A stretch of 64,000 bases of DNA from Acetobacterium wieringae (GTDB taxonomy: Bacteria; Bacillota; Clostridia; Eubacteriales; Eubacteriaceae), in contig NZ_LKEU01000027.1 of NCBI RefSeq assembly GCF_001766835.1, positions 343,531-407,530 on the forward strand, given 5' to 3'. Both the position numbers and the translations under genes were made by a program. A model generated the notes under the pieces. That model was not told the DNA's origin and made no database searches. It saw nothing but the letters and a program-made list of their open reading frames with translations. Within the stretch, counting starts at the first letter, position 1; every line of letters starts with the position of its first letter. Of this stretch, positions 62,928 to 64,000 are shown one piece after another.

Positions 62928-63096
62928 TACAATTTAATCCATTTTATGTCATTTCTGGGAACATAACTATTGATAATTTTATCGGCTTCATCTTTTGTTA
63001 TTGTACGATTTAGATTTTTAGCATCATTCAAAATATAATAAGGCTTTTCAAAGGTGACCGTTTGGACAGTGGCGGTGGTATTTCCATTAATTTTTT
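62928..63096 (-). pseudogene. Out-of-frame extension of the unknown island gene
   Basis: The minus-strand frame one base off that of 63097-63504 is open across an eight-A run (63098-63091) and continues for about 54 codons, ending at TAA (62928-62930). It reads as plausible protein (TVQTVTFEKPYYILNDAKNL, DEADKIINSYVPRNDIKWI). It probably is the true C-terminus of the upstream gene, separated by a slip in the A run. Confidence 0.6.
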
Positions 63097-63504
63097 TTAG
63101 ATTTCTTCGATTCTTCTAGTAACTCTCATTGTAGCAGGTCCGCTTTTAGTGTATGTCATGGCAGAAGTGACAAATAGAGCATTAAAACTCTTTGGAATGT
63201 CCTTTTGAGATTTAGTGAGGTAACCAAAGGGCTCTAGAACCACACGCACCATTGTACCTAATGCTTGTTTGGTAAAATTGTCTCGAAGATCAAATATAGG
63301 TGATACTTGATTCTGGTAAAAATTTTCGATTTGTGAGAGACAAGCACAAAGTGCAGGCTTTCCAGCTTCACTAATATCAATCATTGCAATGATGTTTTTA
63401 TCATCAGATAGGATATTTTCAAAGATGTGAATAGCTTCAGAATTACCATCAAATTTCTTATAGTTAGGTGCCTTTGCAATAAAGTCGTTGAACGTAGCTT
63501 TCAT
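63097..63504 (-). CDS. Unknown island protein, probably frameshifted at its 3' end
   Basis: I do not recognise this 135-residue protein. It is a mixed alpha/beta cytoplasmic sequence with no membrane segment, and shows IIAMIDISEAGKPALCACLSQIENFY and PATMRVTRRIEEI at its end. GGAGG precedes the ATG on the minus strand. It is read toward the hsd operon, starts 14 bases after a 36-bp palindrome and stops at an eight-A run, past which another frame stays open. With that extension it would be about 190 residues. Confidence 0.7.
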   Translation of the reverse strand: MKATFNDFIAKAPNYKKFDGNSEAIHIFENILSDDKNIIAMIDISEAGKPALCACLSQIENFYQNQVSPIFDLRDNFTKQALGTMVRVVLEPFGYLTKSQKDIPKSFNALFVTSAMTYTKSGPATMRVTRRIEEI

Positions 63505-63517
63505 AAATAACCTCCAG

Positions 63518-63553
63518 TTATATTAGTTATGTGATATCACGTAACTAATATAA
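63518..63553. promoter_or_regulatory. 36-bp near-perfect palindrome (probable operator)
   Basis: TTATATTAGTTA (63518-63529) is the exact complement of TAACTAATATAA (63542-63553). The centre GTGATATCAC is itself a perfect palindrome; only the pair 63530/63541 mismatches. It lies right before the ribosome-binding site of the minus-strand unknown gene. Confidence 0.7.
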
Positions 63554-63804
63554 CATGTTAAAAACCAGAATGCAATACATTTGTAAAAAAAATTCGCACA
63601 TTCAAGAGATTCTTGCATAAAAAACTGGGGTTTGAGAAAATAGAACAAAGTTTGAAATTCTAATTAGCTTTTATATGATAATATAAAAAATACAGAGAAC
63701 GGTTTTGTTCAGGTGAGAACGAGAAGCAAGATAAGATTCATTGTGAGTTTGTAATTTGGTTTTAATGGAAGTTAATTTTAACTCGAAAAGCTGCGTTAAG
63801 TATG
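63554..63804. other. AT-rich non-coding right end of the island
   Basis: About 250 bases between the palindrome and the right direct repeat. I see no open frame of note, no tRNA and no clear terminator. Candidate -10 sequences (TATGATAATAT near 63673) occur but without good -35 partners. Confidence 0.5.
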
Positions 63805-63879
63805 ACCTTCTCCGCCACCAAGAACTACGCATCAAAATTGATGTTAGATAGAATCTGTTACGATTGTAGCAGGTTTTTT
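63805..63879 (+). repeat. Direct repeat, right copy (attR-like)
   Basis: These 75 bases match 55897-55971 at 70 positions without gaps. The copy contains only the last 13 bases of tRNA-Ser(GCU), with no functional tRNA. The terminator stem is kept, with a G-U pair and loop GATT instead of AAAA. Confidence 0.85.
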
Positions 63880-63979
63880 ATTTGGAAAAAAGAAATGCTA
63901 TTCTTACTTTTGGCGATTATCTGGTATTTTGTTTGATGTGACGATATAATTAAAAATAAAACAGTACGAGGTATTATTT

Positions 63980-64000
63980 ATGAAAAAGAAATTGGCAGTG
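63980..64000 (+). CDS. Start of an unidentified gene (runs off the window)
   Basis: ATG at 63980 with GAGG 8 bases upstream and a TATAAT at 63945-63950. Only seven codons (MKKKLAV) are visible. The Lys-rich start followed by hydrophobic residues would suit a signal peptide. Nothing more can be said. Confidence 0.5.

Noticed and set aside
55910..63804. A prophage or integrative conjugative element
   Set aside because: No integrase, structural, relaxase or replication gene is visible. Only restriction-modification and accessory genes lie between the repeats, so I call it an island.

Overview
The window looks like a chromosomal segment of an anaerobic, acetogen-like Firmicute (Clostridia, Eubacteriaceae). 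Acetobacterium or a close relative is my best guess. The evidence is strong AGGAGG ribosome-binding sites, Gram-positive style promoters and terminators, a large SRP RNA, a T-box leader, ferredoxin-dependent enzymes (2-oxoacid:ferredoxin oxidoreductase, aldehyde:ferredoxin oxidoreductase), a superoxide reductase, corrinoid precursor salvage, and a small Fe-S protein resembling the N-terminus of the corrinoid Fe-S protein. The genus is inferred and was not tested by any search.

Layout. 1-5.5 kb is a signalling block: the end of a CheR-type methyltransferase, a hybrid histidine kinase with two receiver domains, and a REC-PAS-GGDEF-HD-GYP protein. 5.5-13 kb holds carbonic anhydrase, a lipoprotein serpin, UppP, a ferredoxin-nitroreductase, a FetAB-type ABC exporter, a methylthioribose-kinase-like protein and a small lipoprotein. 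13-15.3 kb (minus strand) is metY-metA for methionine synthesis. 15.4-18.5 kb is an aromatic amino acid unit (DAHP synthase, prephenate dehydrogenase, then an aromatic-acid-exporter-like protein), preceded by an unannotated 40-residue leader peptide with 12 aromatic residues and an intrinsic terminator. 18.6-20.3 kb (minus) is a cobalamin-riboswitch-controlled cblT-cblS pair. 20.5-23.3 kb is pabA-pabB-pabC. 23.5-26.3 kb is an HD protein, cca and tatD, followed by tRNA-Gln.

26.5-31.2 kb contains a small Fe-S protein, a phosphopantetheinyl transferase, a split chromate transporter, a putative diheme-b/FMN membrane protein, a GyrI-like protein and a GNAT acetyltransferase. 31.3-38.2 kb (minus) is a redox block: 2-oxoacid:ferredoxin oxidoreductase alpha/beta and superoxide reductase, then Fe-alcohol dehydrogenase, MoaD-like protein, tungsten/molybdenum aldehyde:ferredoxin oxidoreductase and ferredoxin. 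Together these could interconvert 2-oxoacids, acids, aldehydes and alcohols using ferredoxin. 38.4-46.8 kb holds a DUF3089 lipoprotein, SRP RNA, a second Fe-alcohol dehydrogenase, a LysR regulator, a frameshifted trans-aconitate methyltransferase, a two-gene permease, a small membrane protein and a UvrD-like helicase. 46.8-55.6 kb holds a T-box-controlled phenylacetate-CoA ligase, a DUF6440-like protein, enolase, a MEMO-AMMECR1 fusion, mutY, a G5/3D cell-wall protein and ilvE.

55.6-64 kb begins with two tRNA-Ser genes. Behind the second lies an AT-richer insert with a complete type I restriction-modification operon (hsdM-hsdS-hsdR), a YgjP-like metallopeptidase and a frameshifted unknown gene under a 36-bp palindrome. 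A 75-bp direct repeat of the tRNA-Ser(GCU) 3' end and its terminator bounds the insert (55897-55971 and 63805-63879, 70/75 identical by my alignment). This marks a genomic island, although no integrase is visible inside it.
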